Below, piece by piece: positions 7,945 to 18,874 of a stretch of DNA of 64,000 nt. This DNA is from Achromobacter sp. AONIH1 (GTDB lineage Bacteria > Pseudomonadota > Gammaproteobacteria > Burkholderiales > Burkholderiaceae_B): assembly GCF_002902905.1 (NCBI RefSeq), contig NZ_CP026124.1, positions 5,580,001 to 5,644,000 on the forward strand, given 5' to 3'. The position numbers and the translations under genes were made by a program. How positions within the stretch are numbered: position 1 is the stretch's first letter; the number at the start of each line of letters is the position of its first letter. The notes under the pieces are model-generated. The model saw only the letters and a program-made list of their open reading frames with translations, made no database searches and was not told where the DNA came from.

Positions 7945-9168
7945 TCAAGCCGCGCCGCGGCCATCCGACGTCCGGCGCCATTGCGGCCAGACGCCCACCG
8001 TCAACGCGCGCAGGAACCACTCCACCGGCCCGTAGGCATGACGGCGCATCCACCAGGCCGACGCCGCCGTCTGCGCCAGGAAAATCACCAGCGCCAGCCC
8101 GCCGGCCTCCAGCGGCGACCACAGGCCCATCTGGCGCGCGCCCCAGGCCGTGAACACCAGCGCGCAGACCACGGACTGCATCAGGTAGTTGGTCAATGCC
8201 ATCCGGCCCGCCGGCACCAGCCATGCCGAGAGCCGCGCGCCCAAGCGCGAACGCAGCATCAGCAGGAAGGCGCAGGCATAGCTCATGGTCAGCAGCGGCG
8301 ACGTAAGCAGGCCCACGGCCAGGCCCGGCAACTCCCAGGAGGGCCCGGCCACCGAAGGCAGCGCGGACCAGGCATAGAAAGCCGCGCCGGCCAGGCCCGG
8401 CAACAGGCCCAGCGCCAGCAGCAGCCCCAGCGCGCGAGGCTGGCGCCACGGATCTTCCAGCGCCTGCCGCCGTCCCAGCGCGTAGCCGACCAGGAACATG
8501 GCGAAGGCGTAAGGCCCCTGCACCAGCAGCAGCACGACCCAGACGTACTCGATGAGTTCCTTGGCGTGCTGCCCGATCACGGAACCGACCGTGCCCCGGT
8601 AGGCTTGCAGGGCGGAGAGCACGTCGGCCCGCGCCTGCGCCGCGACCTCGGGGCCCGGCGGGTCCAGCAGGCTCAAGCCGGCCAGCACCGCCCAGGCCGC
8701 CGAGGCGAGTCCGATGAGCCACAACGCCAGGCGCAACGCGCGGGCGGGCTCAAGGTTGCGGCAGCAAAGCAGCAGCATGCCCAGGATGGCGTAGGTCAGC
8801 AGGATGTCGCCGTGATAGAACAGCACGGCATGCGCCGCGCCCAGCGCGGCCAGGCCCGCCAGCCGCCGCAGGAAACGCGGCAGGAAAGCCGCCTGGCCGC
8901 GCTCGGCGGCCGCCATCTGCAGGGTGAAGCTGTAGCCGAACAGGAACGAGAACAGCAGATAGAACTTGGTCTCGAACAGCAGGCCGAAGACCCAGCTGGC
9001 CGCGAGATCCAGCGGGCGTCCGAACGCGGGATCGACCACGCCGCTGCCGTAGTACGGCGAGGCGAACACGCCGATGTTGACGACCAGGATGCCGAACAGG
9101 GCGAAGCCCCTGAGCGCATCCACCTGCTGCAGCCGCGCGGGTCCGGCCGCAGCCGGGACGGCACTCAT
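7945..9168 (-). CDS. DUF418 family (YeiB-like) membrane protein
   Basis: 407-residue polytopic inner-membrane protein. It begins with the DUF418 hallmark VDALRGFALFGILVVNIGVF and has about 8-10 hydrophobic segments. The C-terminal DUF418 domain includes GRMALTNYLMQSVVCALVF and GPVEWFLRALT. Function is unknown for the family, though it resembles acyltransferase-3-type membrane proteins in its N-terminus. The ATG at 9168 overlaps the TetR stop by 4 nt (ATGA), so it is translated from the same mRNA and is presumably a target of that regulator. Confidence 0.87.
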   Translation of the reverse strand: MSAVPAAAGPARLQQVDALRGFALFGILVVNIGVFASPYYGSGVVDPAFGRPLDLAASWVFGLLFETKFYLLFSFLFGYSFTLQMAAAERGQAAFLPRFLRRLAGLAALGAAHAVLFYHGDILLTYAILGMLLLCCRNLEPARALRLALWLIGLASAAWAVLAGLSLLDPPGPEVAAQARADVLSALQAYRGTVGSVIGQHAKELIEYVWVVLLLVQGPYAFAMFLVGYALGRRQALEDPWRQPRALGLLLALGLLPGLAGAAFYAWSALPSVAGPSWELPGLAVGLLTSPLLTMSYACAFLLMLRSRLGARLSAWLVPAGRMALTNYLMQSVVCALVFTAWGARQMGLWSPLEAGGLALVIFLAQTAASAWWMRRHAYGPVEWFLRALTVGVWPQWRRTSDGRGAA

Positions 9169-9794
9169 TTGCGACCTCCGGCCGCGGTGTCGGATGGCAG
9201 ATAGCGGGCCAACGCGCTCTCGATCAGGCGACGTCCGGCCTTGGCGTCGAATCCGGGATCGACCACGCGGCGGCTGAAAATGCCATCCAGCAGCAGCAGG
9301 ATCATGTCGGCCATTTCGTCCGGCGGCTGCGGCGGCGTCTCGCCGCGCGCCTTGCCCCATGCCGATGCCAGCATCGCCGTGAGGCCCTGCTTGCGCTCGG
9401 CCTCGTTGGCGATGACCAGCGCATGCACCGCGGGATTGCGCACCGCCTCGGCCAGCACTTCCATGCCCAGGCGCACATAGGACGGATCCAGATACAGCAA
9501 CACCTGCTCGGCCAGCCAGCCGCGCGCCGCGGCGCGGGCGTCGGGCGAGGCGCAGGCCGCCTGGATGACATCCCGCGTGGCCTCGGTATCCGCCGCGATC
9601 AGGGCCTCGATGATATCGGCCTTGCTGCGGTAGTAGTGGAATAGGTTGCCCGGGCTCATGCCTGCGCGCTCGCAGATCTGGGCGGTCGAGGTGCCGTGAA
9701 AACCATGCTCGGCGAAGCAATGCGCGGCGGCGTTGAGGATATGGCGGCGGCGCTCCTGCTGCTTGATGGGGTCGACTTTGCGCATGGGAACCAT
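9165..9794 (-). CDS. TetR/AcrR-family regulator
   Basis: 209-residue regulator. The N-terminal TetR HTH is clear (KQQERRRHILNAAAHCFAEHGFHGTSTAQICERAGMSPGNLFHYYRSKADIIEALI), followed by a variable ligand-binding domain. Two starts are possible, Met1 (9794) or Met4 (9785); neither has a good ribosome site. The perfect operator-like repeat overlaps the first start codon. It is cotranscribed with the DUF418 membrane protein and probably represses both genes. Confidence 0.88.
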   Translation of the reverse strand: MVPMRKVDPIKQQERRRHILNAAAHCFAEHGFHGTSTAQICERAGMSPGNLFHYYRSKADIIEALIAADTEATRDVIQAACASPDARAAARGWLAEQVLLYLDPSYVRLGMEVLAEAVRNPAVHALVIANEAERKQGLTAMLASAWGKARGETPPQPPDEMADMILLLLDGIFSRRVVDPGFDAKAGRRLIESALARYLPSDTAAGGRK

Positions 9795-9818
9795 TAATAG
9801 ATAATTTAGTCTATTAAT
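9793..9818. promoter_or_regulatory. 26-bp inverted repeat, candidate TetR operator
   Basis: Perfect 9-bp arms (ATTAATAGA / TCTATTAAT) separated by 8 bp. The element overlaps the first possible start codon of the TetR gene and is strikingly AT-rich against its surroundings. Length and symmetry fit a TetR-type dimer site used for autorepression. Confidence 0.75.
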
Positions 9819-9921
9819 TAAAAACCAAGCCGCGCCGCTTCGTCAACGAAAGGATCGCGCCGACCCCGTCCACGCAAGGGCCGCAGGCGCCCCTGATCGA
9901 GACCGCCAGGACGCCTCCCAG

Positions 9922-9952
9922 AAAAAATCCCGCGCCAGCATGGCGCGGGATT
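9922..9952 (-). terminator. Rho-independent terminator of parC
   Basis: Perfect 12-bp stem (AATCCCGCGCCA / TGGCGCGGGATT) with a 3-nt loop. On the minus strand it is followed by a run of six T residues, 30 bp past the parC stop. Confidence 0.92.
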
Positions 9953-9981
9953 GGGCGTGTTCCCGGAGCGCGCCCGGACGC

Positions 9982-12303
9982 TCAGCCCAACACCGGCGAC
10001 AGCACCGGCTGCTTCGGGCGCACGTCCAGCTGCCGGCCCTTGCGCGCGCGCTTGCCCACGTAGGGCGTGAGCGCCGAGCCGGCCAGGATGTCCTCGGTGT
10101 GCTTGTTGCGGTACACGCCCGCGGCGCGCAGCCCGGCCGCGCCGATCGGCACGGCCTGGTCCAGCTTGTCGGCGGTGTCCAGCCCCATCAGGATCGTGCC
10201 GCGGCCGCCTCCCGACAGACTCTTGACCTCGTCCAGGCCGAACACCAGGAACTTGCCCTTGTCCGACAGCAGCGCCAGCTGCGTCGCGCCGTCGAACAGC
10301 GGCACCGGCCGCAGCAGCTCGTCGCCGGCTTCCAGCGTGATGAACTGCTTGCCGGCACGCTGGCGGCTGAACATGTCCGAGAGCTTGGCCGCGAAGCCGT
10401 AGCCGCCGCGCGTGGCCAGCAGCCAGCGCGAATCGGCGGCCGCCGCGATCATGTGCACGATGCGCGAACCGCTTTCCAGGTCGATCATGGTGGTGATCGG
10501 CTGGCCGTCGCCGCGCGCCGACGGCAGGCCCGACACGGCGACGGAGTAGACGCGGCCGTTGTCGCCCACCGCGATCAGCGTGTCGGTGGTGCGGCATTCG
10601 AAGGCGCCATACAGGTCGTCGCCCTGCTTGAAGCCGAATTGCGAGGCATCGTGGCCGTGGCCCTGGCGCGCGCGCAGCCAGCCCTTCTGCGACACGATCA
10701 CGGTCACCGGCTCGTCCAGCACCTTGGTTTCCAGCACGGCGCGCTCGGCCGTCTCGATCAGCGTGCGGCGATCGTCGCCATATTGCTTGGCGTCGGCCTC
10801 GATTTCCTTGACCAGCAGGCGCTTGAGCGAGGCCGGGTTGTCCAGCAGCTCCTGCAGGCGAACCTGCTCTTCGCGCTTGCCGGCCAGTTCCTGCTCGATC
10901 TTGATCCCTTCCAGGCGGGCCAGCTGGCGCAGGCGCATTTCCAGGATGTCGTCGGCCTGGCGCTCGGTCAGCTTGAAGCGCTCCATCAGCGCGGCGCGCG
11001 GCTCGTCGGATTCGCGGATGGTCTGGATGACTTCGTCCACGTTCAGGTAGACCACCATCCGGCCTTCCAGCACGTGGATGCGGTCGATGACCTTGTCCAG
11101 GCGGAAGCGCGTGCGGCGCGTCACGGTCTGCGTGCGGAACGCCAGCCATTCAGTCAGGATGTCGCGCAGGCCCTTCTGGCGCGGACGGCCGTCGGTGCCG
11201 ATGCAGACCAGGTTGACCGAGGCGCTGCTTTCCATGCTGGTCTGCGCCAGCAGCGTGTTGACGAATTCATCGCGGTCCACGCGCGAGGTCTTGGGCTCGA
11301 ACACCAGGCGCACGGCGGCGTCCTTGCCGGACTCGTCGCGCACGGCGTCCAGCAGGTTCAGCATGACGGCCTTGGACTGGGTCTGCTCGGGCGTCAGGCT
11401 CTTCTTGCCGGTCTTGACCTTGGGATTGGTGATTTCCTCGATCTCTTCGAGCACCTTCTGGCAGGACGTTCCCGGCGGCAGCTCGGTCACCACCAGTTGC
11501 CACTGGCCGCGCGCCATTTCCTCGAACTGCCAGCGCGCGCGCACCTTGAGCGAGCCGCGACCGGTCGAATAGATCTGGGCGATATCGGCGGCCGGCGTGA
11601 TGATCTGGCCGCCGCCGGCGAAGTCGGGGCCGGGCACCAGGCTGTACAGCTCGGCGTCGGTCAGCTGCGGCTGCTTGATCAGCGTCACGCAGGCCTGCGC
11701 CACTTCACGCAGATTGTGCGGCGGGATTTCGGTGGCCATGCCCACGGCGATGCCGGACGCGCCGTTCAGCAGCATCACCGGCAGGCGCGCCGGCAGCATC
11801 TGCGGCTCTTCCTGGCTGCCGTCGTAGTTGGGCACGAAATCGACCGTGCCCTCGTCCAGCTCGTCCAGCAGCAGCTTGGCGATCGGCGTGAGGCGGGCTT
11901 CCGTGTAACGCATCGCCGCGGCGTTGTCGCCGTCGCGCGAGCCGAAGTTGCCCTGACCGTCGATCAGCGGATAGCGCAGCGAGAAATCCTGCGCCATGCG
12001 CACCATCGCGTCATACGCGGCCTGGTCGCCATGCGGGTGGTACTTACCCAGCACATCGCCCACGACGCGCGCGGACTTGACGGGCTTGGCGCCGGCCGCC
12101 AGGCCCATGGCCTGCATGGCGAACAGGATGCGGCGCTGCACCGGCTTCTGGCCGTCGCCCACGTCGGGCAGCGCCCGGCCGCGAACCACGGACACGGCAT
12201 AGTCCAGATAGGCCTGCTCGGCATAGCGCGCCAGCGTGATGGCGGCGTCGCCGTCACCGGACGAGGAGGCGTCGAAAAGACCAGGTTGATTGCTGTCGGT
12301 CAT
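9982..12303 (-). CDS. parC: DNA topoisomerase IV subunit A ParC
   Basis: 773-residue cleavage/religation subunit of topoisomerase IV, which decatenates daughter chromosomes. The winged-helix core is intact: [38 protein letters not shown], and the catalytic Tyr133 in [12 protein letters not shown]. The C-terminal beta-propeller has blades such as [12 protein letters not shown]. The residue equivalent to E. coli ParC Ser80, the main quinolone contact, is Gln94, and the position of Glu84 is Asp98. It is 35 bp downstream of the YcxB-like gene and probably in one operon with parE. A strong terminator follows. Confidence 0.96.
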   Translation of the reverse strand: MTDSNQPGLFDASSSGDGDAAITLARYAEQAYLDYAVSVVRGRALPDVGDGQKPVQRRILFAMQAMGLAAGAKPVKSARVVGDVLGKYHPHGDQAAYDAMVRMAQDFSLRYPLIDGQGNFGSRDGDNAAAMRYTEARLTPIAKLLLDELDEGTVDFVPNYDGSQEEPQMLPARLPVMLLNGASGIAVGMATEIPPHNLREVAQACVTLIKQPQLTDAELYSLVPGPDFAGGGQIITPAADIAQIYSTGRGSLKVRARWQFEEMARGQWQLVVTELPPGTSCQKVLEEIEEITNPKVKTGKKSLTPEQTQSKAVMLNLLDAVRDESGKDAAVRLVFEPKTSRVDRDEFVNTLLAQTSMESSASVNLVCIGTDGRPRQKGLRDILTEWLAFRTQTVTRRTRFRLDKVIDRIHVLEGRMVVYLNVDEVIQTIRESDEPRAALMERFKLTERQADDILEMRLRQLARLEGIKIEQELAGKREEQVRLQELLDNPASLKRLLVKEIEADAKQYGDDRRTLIETAERAVLETKVLDEPVTVIVSQKGWLRARQGHGHDASQFGFKQGDDLYGAFECRTTDTLIAVGDNGRVYSVAVSGLPSARGDGQPITTMIDLESGSRIVHMIAAAADSRWLLATRGGYGFAAKLSDMFSRQRAGKQFITLEAGDELLRPVPLFDGATQLALLSDKGKFLVFGLDEVKSLSGGGRGTILMGLDTADKLDQAVPIGAAGLRAAGVYRNKHTEDILAGSALTPYVGKRARKGRQLDVRPKQPVLSPVLG

Positions 12304-12338
12304 GATGTATTCAGGTAGACAATTTCATCGGAACGGCG

Positions 12339-12943
12339 TCATTGCGCCGGCGCGGACACGGCCAGCTTCGCGTCGGCCACATGCGCGCGGAATTGCGCGC
12401 GCACGGCCTCCAGCGTGCCGGCGTCCTGCCCGCGCTTGGGGATGATCACGCCTTGCAGCGTGCCCAGGACCACATACAGGTGTTCGGGCGTTTCCTCGAC
12501 GCGGCTGACGTTGCTCCAATCCATGCGGCCCGAAGCCGAGGCGGTGGCGTCATCGATGCCGTCGGCGCCGAATTCCAGGCGATGGCGGCCCAGGAACATC
12601 TCATCGGGCTGACGTCGCAGCATGCGCCGCGTATTGGCCTTCACCAGGGCGGGCAGCACGAATTCGTAGGCCAGCGCCAGCAGGACCAGAACGCCCAGGC
12701 CCACCGCCAGCCCCTGGAAATAGGCGGGCAGGACCGCGCCCCAGTCCGGGCCGCCCGGTCCCCAGGCGCTCCATGCCGTGTAGGCCAGCAGCGCCACCAC
12801 CATCAGCACGGCGAAGCGCAGATGCGAGCGCATGCGGCGGCCGCGCATTTCGGGCCGCTTGTACATATAAGCGACGAAGTCGGCATAGTCATCGGCCTTG
12901 AGGTCGACTTCCATGACGGCGGACGCGGGCGCGGCTTGCGTCA

Positions 12944-12944
<1 letters not shown>
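12339..12944 (-). CDS. YcxB-like membrane protein between parE and parC
   Basis: 201-residue protein. The N-terminal cytoplasmic segment (LKADDYADFVAYMYKRPEMRGRRM) resembles the start of YcxB-like proteins. Two transmembrane helices follow at about residues 44-60 and 75-98. The C-terminal domain (RHRLEFGADGIDDATASASGRMDWSNVSRVEETPEHLYVVL, then VIIPKRG) matches the YcxB-like, PH-related fold. Function is unknown. The ATG shares one base with the parE stop (TGATG), so it is translationally coupled to parE, and parC follows 35 bp on. Its place inside a topoisomerase operon is the notable point. Confidence 0.78.
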
Positions 12945-14905
<1,961 letters not shown>

Positions 14906-15118
14906 GTTATCCCCAACATCTGTGGAAAAAAACCGACATTTTACGGACAAGCCCAGATTCCGCGCGGCTCCCGGTGGGATGCGCAGGACCTGAGCAGCCC
15001 CATATTCGGTAGGATGACAGTCATGGCGGCGGCCCTGTCCGGCTGTTTTTCTGCAGGACCTCGGCCGCCGCGCCGCAACATCCTACACAAAAGCCGCAAA
15101 CCCTGTTGTTATCGACAG

Positions 15119-15127
15119 TGGTATGCT
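15119..15127 (+). promoter_or_regulatory. Possible extended -10 promoter of trxA
   Basis: TG-G-TATGCT matches an extended -10 element about 80 bp before the trxA start, in the roughly 300-bp gap between the parE and trxA starts. No good -35 is visible. The rest of the gap holds no gene that I can support. Confidence 0.3.
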
Positions 15128-15207
15128 TTAATCCATTACAAACTAGAACAACGGCATGGCACGTCCCCTTTTTCGCGCCCTCTGCCGCGGAACAGAGAAT
15201 CACCATC

Positions 15208-15534
15208 ATGAGCGACCAAATCAAGAACGTCAGTGACGCCAGCTTCGAGGCCGATGTGTTGAAGTCCGGCCAGCCGGTGCTGGTGGACTACTGGGCTGCC
15301 TGGTGCGGCCCCTGCAAGATGATCGCCCCGATCCTGGAAGAAGTCGCCGCCGAATACGCTGGCCGCCTGACGGTCGCCAAGCTGAACGTGGACGACAACC
15401 AGGGCACCGCCGCCAAGTACGGCATCCGTGGCATTCCCACCCTGATGCTCTTCAAGGACGGCCAGGCCGCCGCCACCAAGGTCGGCGCGCTGTCGAAGTC
15501 GCAACTTACCGCATTCCTGGACGGCGCGTTGTAA
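15208..15534 (+). CDS. trxA: Thioredoxin TrxA
   Basis: 108-residue thioredoxin, the general cytoplasmic disulfide reductant recharged by thioredoxin reductase. The active site WCGPCK is in [18 protein letters not shown], the buried Asp precedes it, and the cis-Pro loop is [17 protein letters not shown] 15208 gives the canonical length; an in-frame ATG 102 bp upstream is not supported by similarity. rho follows 119 bp downstream on the same strand, the same pairing as in E. coli. Confidence 0.97.
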   Translation: MSDQIKNVSDASFEADVLKSGQPVLVDYWAAWCGPCKMIAPILEEVAAEYAGRLTVAKLNVDDNQGTAAKYGIRGIPTLMLFKDGQAAATKVGALSKSQLTAFLDGAL

Positions 15535-15653
15535 ACTGCGCGCTGTAACCGAAGGCGCCGCCCAGGCGGCGGCGTCCTTCAAAGAAATACGCGCGAGCCC
15601 GTCCGTGGCGCGCCGACAAACCCCTCCTTTACATTCCCCCACCACTCACCGCG

Positions 15654-16913
15654 ATGCACCTCAACGAACTGAAGGCGCTGCACGTCTCGCAGTTGCTGGA
15701 AATGGCCGCTGGCCTGGAAATCGAGAACGCCAACCGCCTGCGCAAGCAGGAACTGATGTTCGCCATCATGAAACGGCGCGCCAAGCAGGGCGAGCAGATC
15801 TTTGGCGACGGCGTGCTCGAAGTCCTGCCCGACGGCTTCGGTTTCCTGCGCTCGCCCGAGACCTCTTACCTGGCCAGCACGGACGACATTTACATCTCGC
15901 CGTCGCAGATCCGCCGCTTCAACCTGCACACGGGCGATTCGATCGAAGGCGAAGTCCGCACGCCCAAGGATGGCGAGCGCTATTTCGCCCTGGTCAAGGT
16001 GGACAAGGTCAACGGCGTGGCGCCCGAGGCGATCAAGCATCGCATCATGTTCGAGAACCTGACGCCGCTGCATCCGAACCGGACCATGCGCCTGGAACGC
16101 GACATCAAGAGCGAGGAAAACCTCACCGGCCGCATCCTGGACGTCTTCGCCCCCATCGGCATGGGCCAGCGCGGCCTGATCGTCGCCAGCCCCAAGTCCG
16201 GCAAGACGGTGATGATGCAGCACATCGCGCACGCCATCACCACCAACTATCCCGACGCGGTCATGATCGTGCTGCTGGTGGACGAGCGTCCCGAGGAAGT
16301 GACCGAAATGCAGCGCACGGTGCGCGGCGAAGTCGTGGCCTCGACCTTCGACGAGCCGGCCACCCGCCACGTGCAAGTGGCTGAAATGGTCATCGAAAAG
16401 GCCAAGCGCCTGGTCGAAATGAAAAAGGACGTGGTGATCCTGCTGGACTCGATCACCCGTCTGGCCCGCGCCTACAACACCGTCGTGCCGGCCTCCGGCA
16501 AGGTGCTGACCGGTGGCGTGGACGCCAACGCCCTGCAGCGCCCGAAGCGCTTCTTCGGCGCCGCCCGCAATCTCGAGGAAGGCGGTTCGCTGACCATCCT
16601 GGGCACCGCGCTGATCGAAACCGGCAGCCGCATGGACGAAGTGATCTACGAGGAATTCAAGGGCACCGGCAACTCCGAAGTCCACCTCGAGCGTCGCCTG
16701 GCTGAAAAGCGCGTCTACCCGGCCATCAACCTGAACAAGTCCGGCACCCGCCGCGAAGAGCTGCTGATCGCGCCGGACCTGCTGCAGAAGGTCTGGGTGC
16801 TGCGCAAGTTCATCCACGACATGGACGAAGTGCAGTCCATGGAATTCATCCTGGACAAGATGCGCGTCACCAAGACCAATGCCGAATTCTTCGACATGAT
16901 GAAGAAGAAGTAA
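15654..16913 (+). CDS. rho: Transcription termination factor Rho
   Basis: 419-residue hexameric RNA-dependent ATPase that terminates transcription. The N-terminal helical domain is [17 protein letters not shown]. The cold-shock-like RNA-binding domain includes [16 protein letters not shown]. The Walker A is [10 protein letters not shown] and Walker B is [17 protein letters not shown]. The Q loop ([11 protein letters not shown]) and R-loop region are intact. Length matches E. coli Rho and the C-terminus ends in a Lys-rich tail. The leader from trxA is 119 bp and may carry Rho autoregulation, but that is inference. Confidence 0.98.
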   Translation: MHLNELKALHVSQLLEMAAGLEIENANRLRKQELMFAIMKRRAKQGEQIFGDGVLEVLPDGFGFLRSPETSYLASTDDIYISPSQIRRFNLHTGDSIEGEVRTPKDGERYFALVKVDKVNGVAPEAIKHRIMFENLTPLHPNRTMRLERDIKSEENLTGRILDVFAPIGMGQRGLIVASPKSGKTVMMQHIAHAITTNYPDAVMIVLLVDERPEEVTEMQRTVRGEVVASTFDEPATRHVQVAEMVIEKAKRLVEMKKDVVILLDSITRLARAYNTVVPASGKVLTGGVDANALQRPKRFFGAARNLEEGGSLTILGTALIETGSRMDEVIYEEFKGTGNSEVHLERRLAEKRVYPAINLNKSGTRREELLIAPDLLQKVWVLRKFIHDMDEVQSMEFILDKMRVTKTNAEFFDMMKKK

Positions 16914-17359
16914 GCCAGTCCCTGGCGGCGCCGCGCGCCGCCAGCCGCGGACGGGTCGCGCCTGTCCGCGACCGCAGCACCCAGGCCGCCGCGCGCGGCC
17001 TGCCCTCCCCCGTCTTGTCGTCCTACCGATTGCGCAGTCGATCGTGGCCCGCCCGGCCATGCGCCGCGCCGGCATCCCATGCCCGGCCAGCCCGCGCGAC
17101 GACGCATCCCCCGCCTTGAGCCGACCCCGCGGATCCCTGCCGATCCCGCGCCGTTCCTTCCTGCCTGCCTCCCGGCCGACGCTTGTCGCTCGACGACAGC
17201 CGTCCATGTCGTATTTGGACAAGATAGCGTCCGGCCGGGGAAACAGCGGATCCCGCCTTCAGAGAAGAATGCTCCAAAAAACCCGCCTGGCACCTCCCTG
17301 GTGTCCGGTCACAGGACGCGGCGCCATGTACGCCGCGATCCCACAACGGAGACTTCATC
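16914..17359 (+). other. 446-bp gene-free region upstream of the betaine operon
   Basis: The first part holds an 8-bp hairpin (CTGGCGGC / GCCGCCAG, 16922-16944) just after rho. It lacks a T-run, so it is at best a weak rho terminator. The middle is GC-rich and shows nothing I can support. The last third holds the conserved composite promoter element at 17205-17271. The final bases carry ACGGAGA as ribosome site for the gene at 17360. Confidence 0.6.
17205..17271 (+). promoter_or_regulatory. Conserved 67-bp promoter element, copy 1 (betaine operon)
   Basis: Pattern CATGTCG-N15-GCGTCCGGCC-N25-GAGAAGAATG, shared with identical spacing with the element at 29796-29862. AAGAAT (17265-17270) can act as -10, and there is no good -35. 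The GTC-containing half-sites lie about 21-22 bp apart, upstream of and near the -35. This is the geometry of an AraC-type activated promoter, so a GbdR-like site is inferred. Confidence 0.75.
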
Positions 17360-18331
17360 ATGAACGCCCTGCATCGGGAGAGCGTCGTCATCGACGGCCT
17401 CATCATTTCCAAATGGGACCGGTCCGTGTTCGAGGACATGCGCCGCGCCGGCCTGACCGCGGCCAACTGCACGGTATCGGTCTGGGAAGGCTTTGCCCAG
17501 ACGGTGGACAACATCGCCGCGATGAAGCAGATGATCCGCCAGAACGAGGACCTGCTGACGCTGGTGCGCGACGCCGCCGACATCCGCCGCGCCAAGGCCG
17601 AGGGCCGGATCGGCATCATCCTGGGCTTCCAGAACGGCCACGCCTTCGAGGACCGCCTGGGCAACATCGAAGCCTTCGCCGACATGGGCGTGCGCGTCGT
17701 CCAGCTTTGCTACAACACGCAGAACCTGATCGGCACCGGCTGCTACGAGCGCGACGGCGGTCTGTCCGGCTACGGACGCGAAGTCATCGCCGAAATGAAC
17801 CGCGTCGGCATCATGGTGGATCTGTCTCACGTCGGCGCCAAGACCTCCGAAGAAGCCATCCTCGCCTCGACACGCCCGGTCTGTTATTCGCACTGCCTGC
17901 CCTCGGGCCTGAAGGCGCACCCGCGCAACAAGAGCGACGAGCAACTGCGCTTCATCGCCGAGCGCGGCGGCTTCGTCGGCGTGACCATGTTCCCGCCTTT
18001 CCTCAAGCGCGGCATCGACGCCACGGTGGACGATTACGTGGAGGCCATCGACTACGTCAGCGCCATCGTCGGCGAGGACAACGTGGGCATCGGCACGGAC
18101 TTCACGCAAGGCTACGGGCAGCCCTTCTTCGACTGGCTCACCCATGACAAGGGCCGCCATCGCCGCCTGACCGACTTCGGCCCCATCCAGAATCCCGCCG
18201 GCATCCGCAGTATCGGCGAGCTGCCGAACCTGACCGACGCCATGCGGCGCGCCGGCTGGAGCGACATCCGCATCCGCAAGGCCATCGGCGAGAACTGGCT
18301 GCGCGTCTTCGGCGAAGTGTGGAATAGATAA
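17360..18331 (+). CDS. M19 dipeptidase-like protein of the betaine operon
   Basis: 323-residue TIM-barrel protein of the membrane-dipeptidase (M19) superfamily, like the homologue at the head of the dgc locus of Pseudomonas aeruginosa. Recognisable segments are ANCTVSVWEGF, GFQNGHAFEDRLGNIEAF, MVDLSHVGAKTSEEAI, CYSHCLPSGLKAHPRNKSDEQL and VGIGTDFTQGYG. The N-terminal metal motif H-x-D of true dipeptidases is absent (IDGLIISKWD here), so peptidase activity is doubtful. Its conserved place in betaine loci suggests a role in methyl-amine catabolism, which is unproven. DUF5943 follows 10 bp on. Confidence 0.85.
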   Translation: MNALHRESVVIDGLIISKWDRSVFEDMRRAGLTAANCTVSVWEGFAQTVDNIAAMKQMIRQNEDLLTLVRDAADIRRAKAEGRIGIILGFQNGHAFEDRLGNIEAFADMGVRVVQLCYNTQNLIGTGCYERDGGLSGYGREVIAEMNRVGIMVDLSHVGAKTSEEAILASTRPVCYSHCLPSGLKAHPRNKSDEQLRFIAERGGFVGVTMFPPFLKRGIDATVDDYVEAIDYVSAIVGEDNVGIGTDFTQGYGQPFFDWLTHDKGRHRRLTDFGPIQNPAGIRSIGELPNLTDAMRRAGWSDIRIRKAIGENWLRVFGEVWNR

Positions 18332-18341
18332 GGAGCCCGCC

Positions 18342-18866
18342 ATGCAACCGACCCTGCCCATCGACGTCGACGAGCAAACAGGCGTCTGGCGCACCGACGG
18401 CCTGCCCATGCTGTACGTGCCGCGCCATTTCTTCATGAACAACCACCTGGCGGCCGAGGGCGTGCTGGGCCGGGAGGCCTACGCCGCCCTGCTGTATCCC
18501 GCCGGCCACAAGTCCGCCTATTACTGGTGCGAACAGGAATCGCGCCGCCACAAGATCAGCGGCGCGCCGGTCTACGAGCACTATCTGCGGCGCCTGTCGC
18601 AACGCGGCTGGGGAATCTTCGCGCTGGACGAGATCGATCCCGCCCGCACCCGCGCGCGCATCACGCTGCGTCACTCCGCCTTCGTGCTGGCCCAGCCCGG
18701 GACGGCCGGCCTGCTCTGCTACATGTACTCGGGCTGGTTCGCGGGCGCCATGGATTGGCTGAGCGACCAGCAGGGCCGGCCGGCGCGCGCCCAATGCGCC
18801 GAACACCACTGCGGTTCGCAGGGGCATGCGCACTGTGAATTCATAGTTCGTCCCATCGACGCCTGA
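18342..18866 (+). CDS. DUF5943 protein of the betaine operon
   Basis: 174-residue cytoplasmic protein with no signal or membrane segment. Sequence such as LPMLYVPRHFFMNNHLAAEGVLG, KISGAPVYEHYLRRLSQRGWG and the Cys/His-rich C-terminus AQCAEHHCGSQGHAHCEF resemble the DUF5943/V4R-like proteins found between the M19-like gene and dgcA in Pseudomonas. The clustered Cys and His could bind a metal or small ligand; function is unknown. It is 10 bp after the upstream gene and 8 bp before dgcA. Confidence 0.8.
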   Translation: MQPTLPIDVDEQTGVWRTDGLPMLYVPRHFFMNNHLAAEGVLGREAYAALLYPAGHKSAYYWCEQESRRHKISGAPVYEHYLRRLSQRGWGIFALDEIDPARTRARITLRHSAFVLAQPGTAGLLCYMYSGWFAGAMDWLSDQQGRPARAQCAEHHCGSQGHAHCEFIVRPIDA

Positions 18867-18874
18867 GGCCGGCC

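Noticed and set aside
7945..9720. A 591-codon frame joining DUF418 with upstream sequence
   Set aside because: The extra part is an out-of-frame reading of the TetR gene. The real start at 9168 has an ATGA overlap and begins the DUF418 homology.
16922..16944. Hairpin after rho as an intrinsic terminator
   Set aside because: No T-run follows and GC hairpins are frequent here; kept only as a note in the gap entry.
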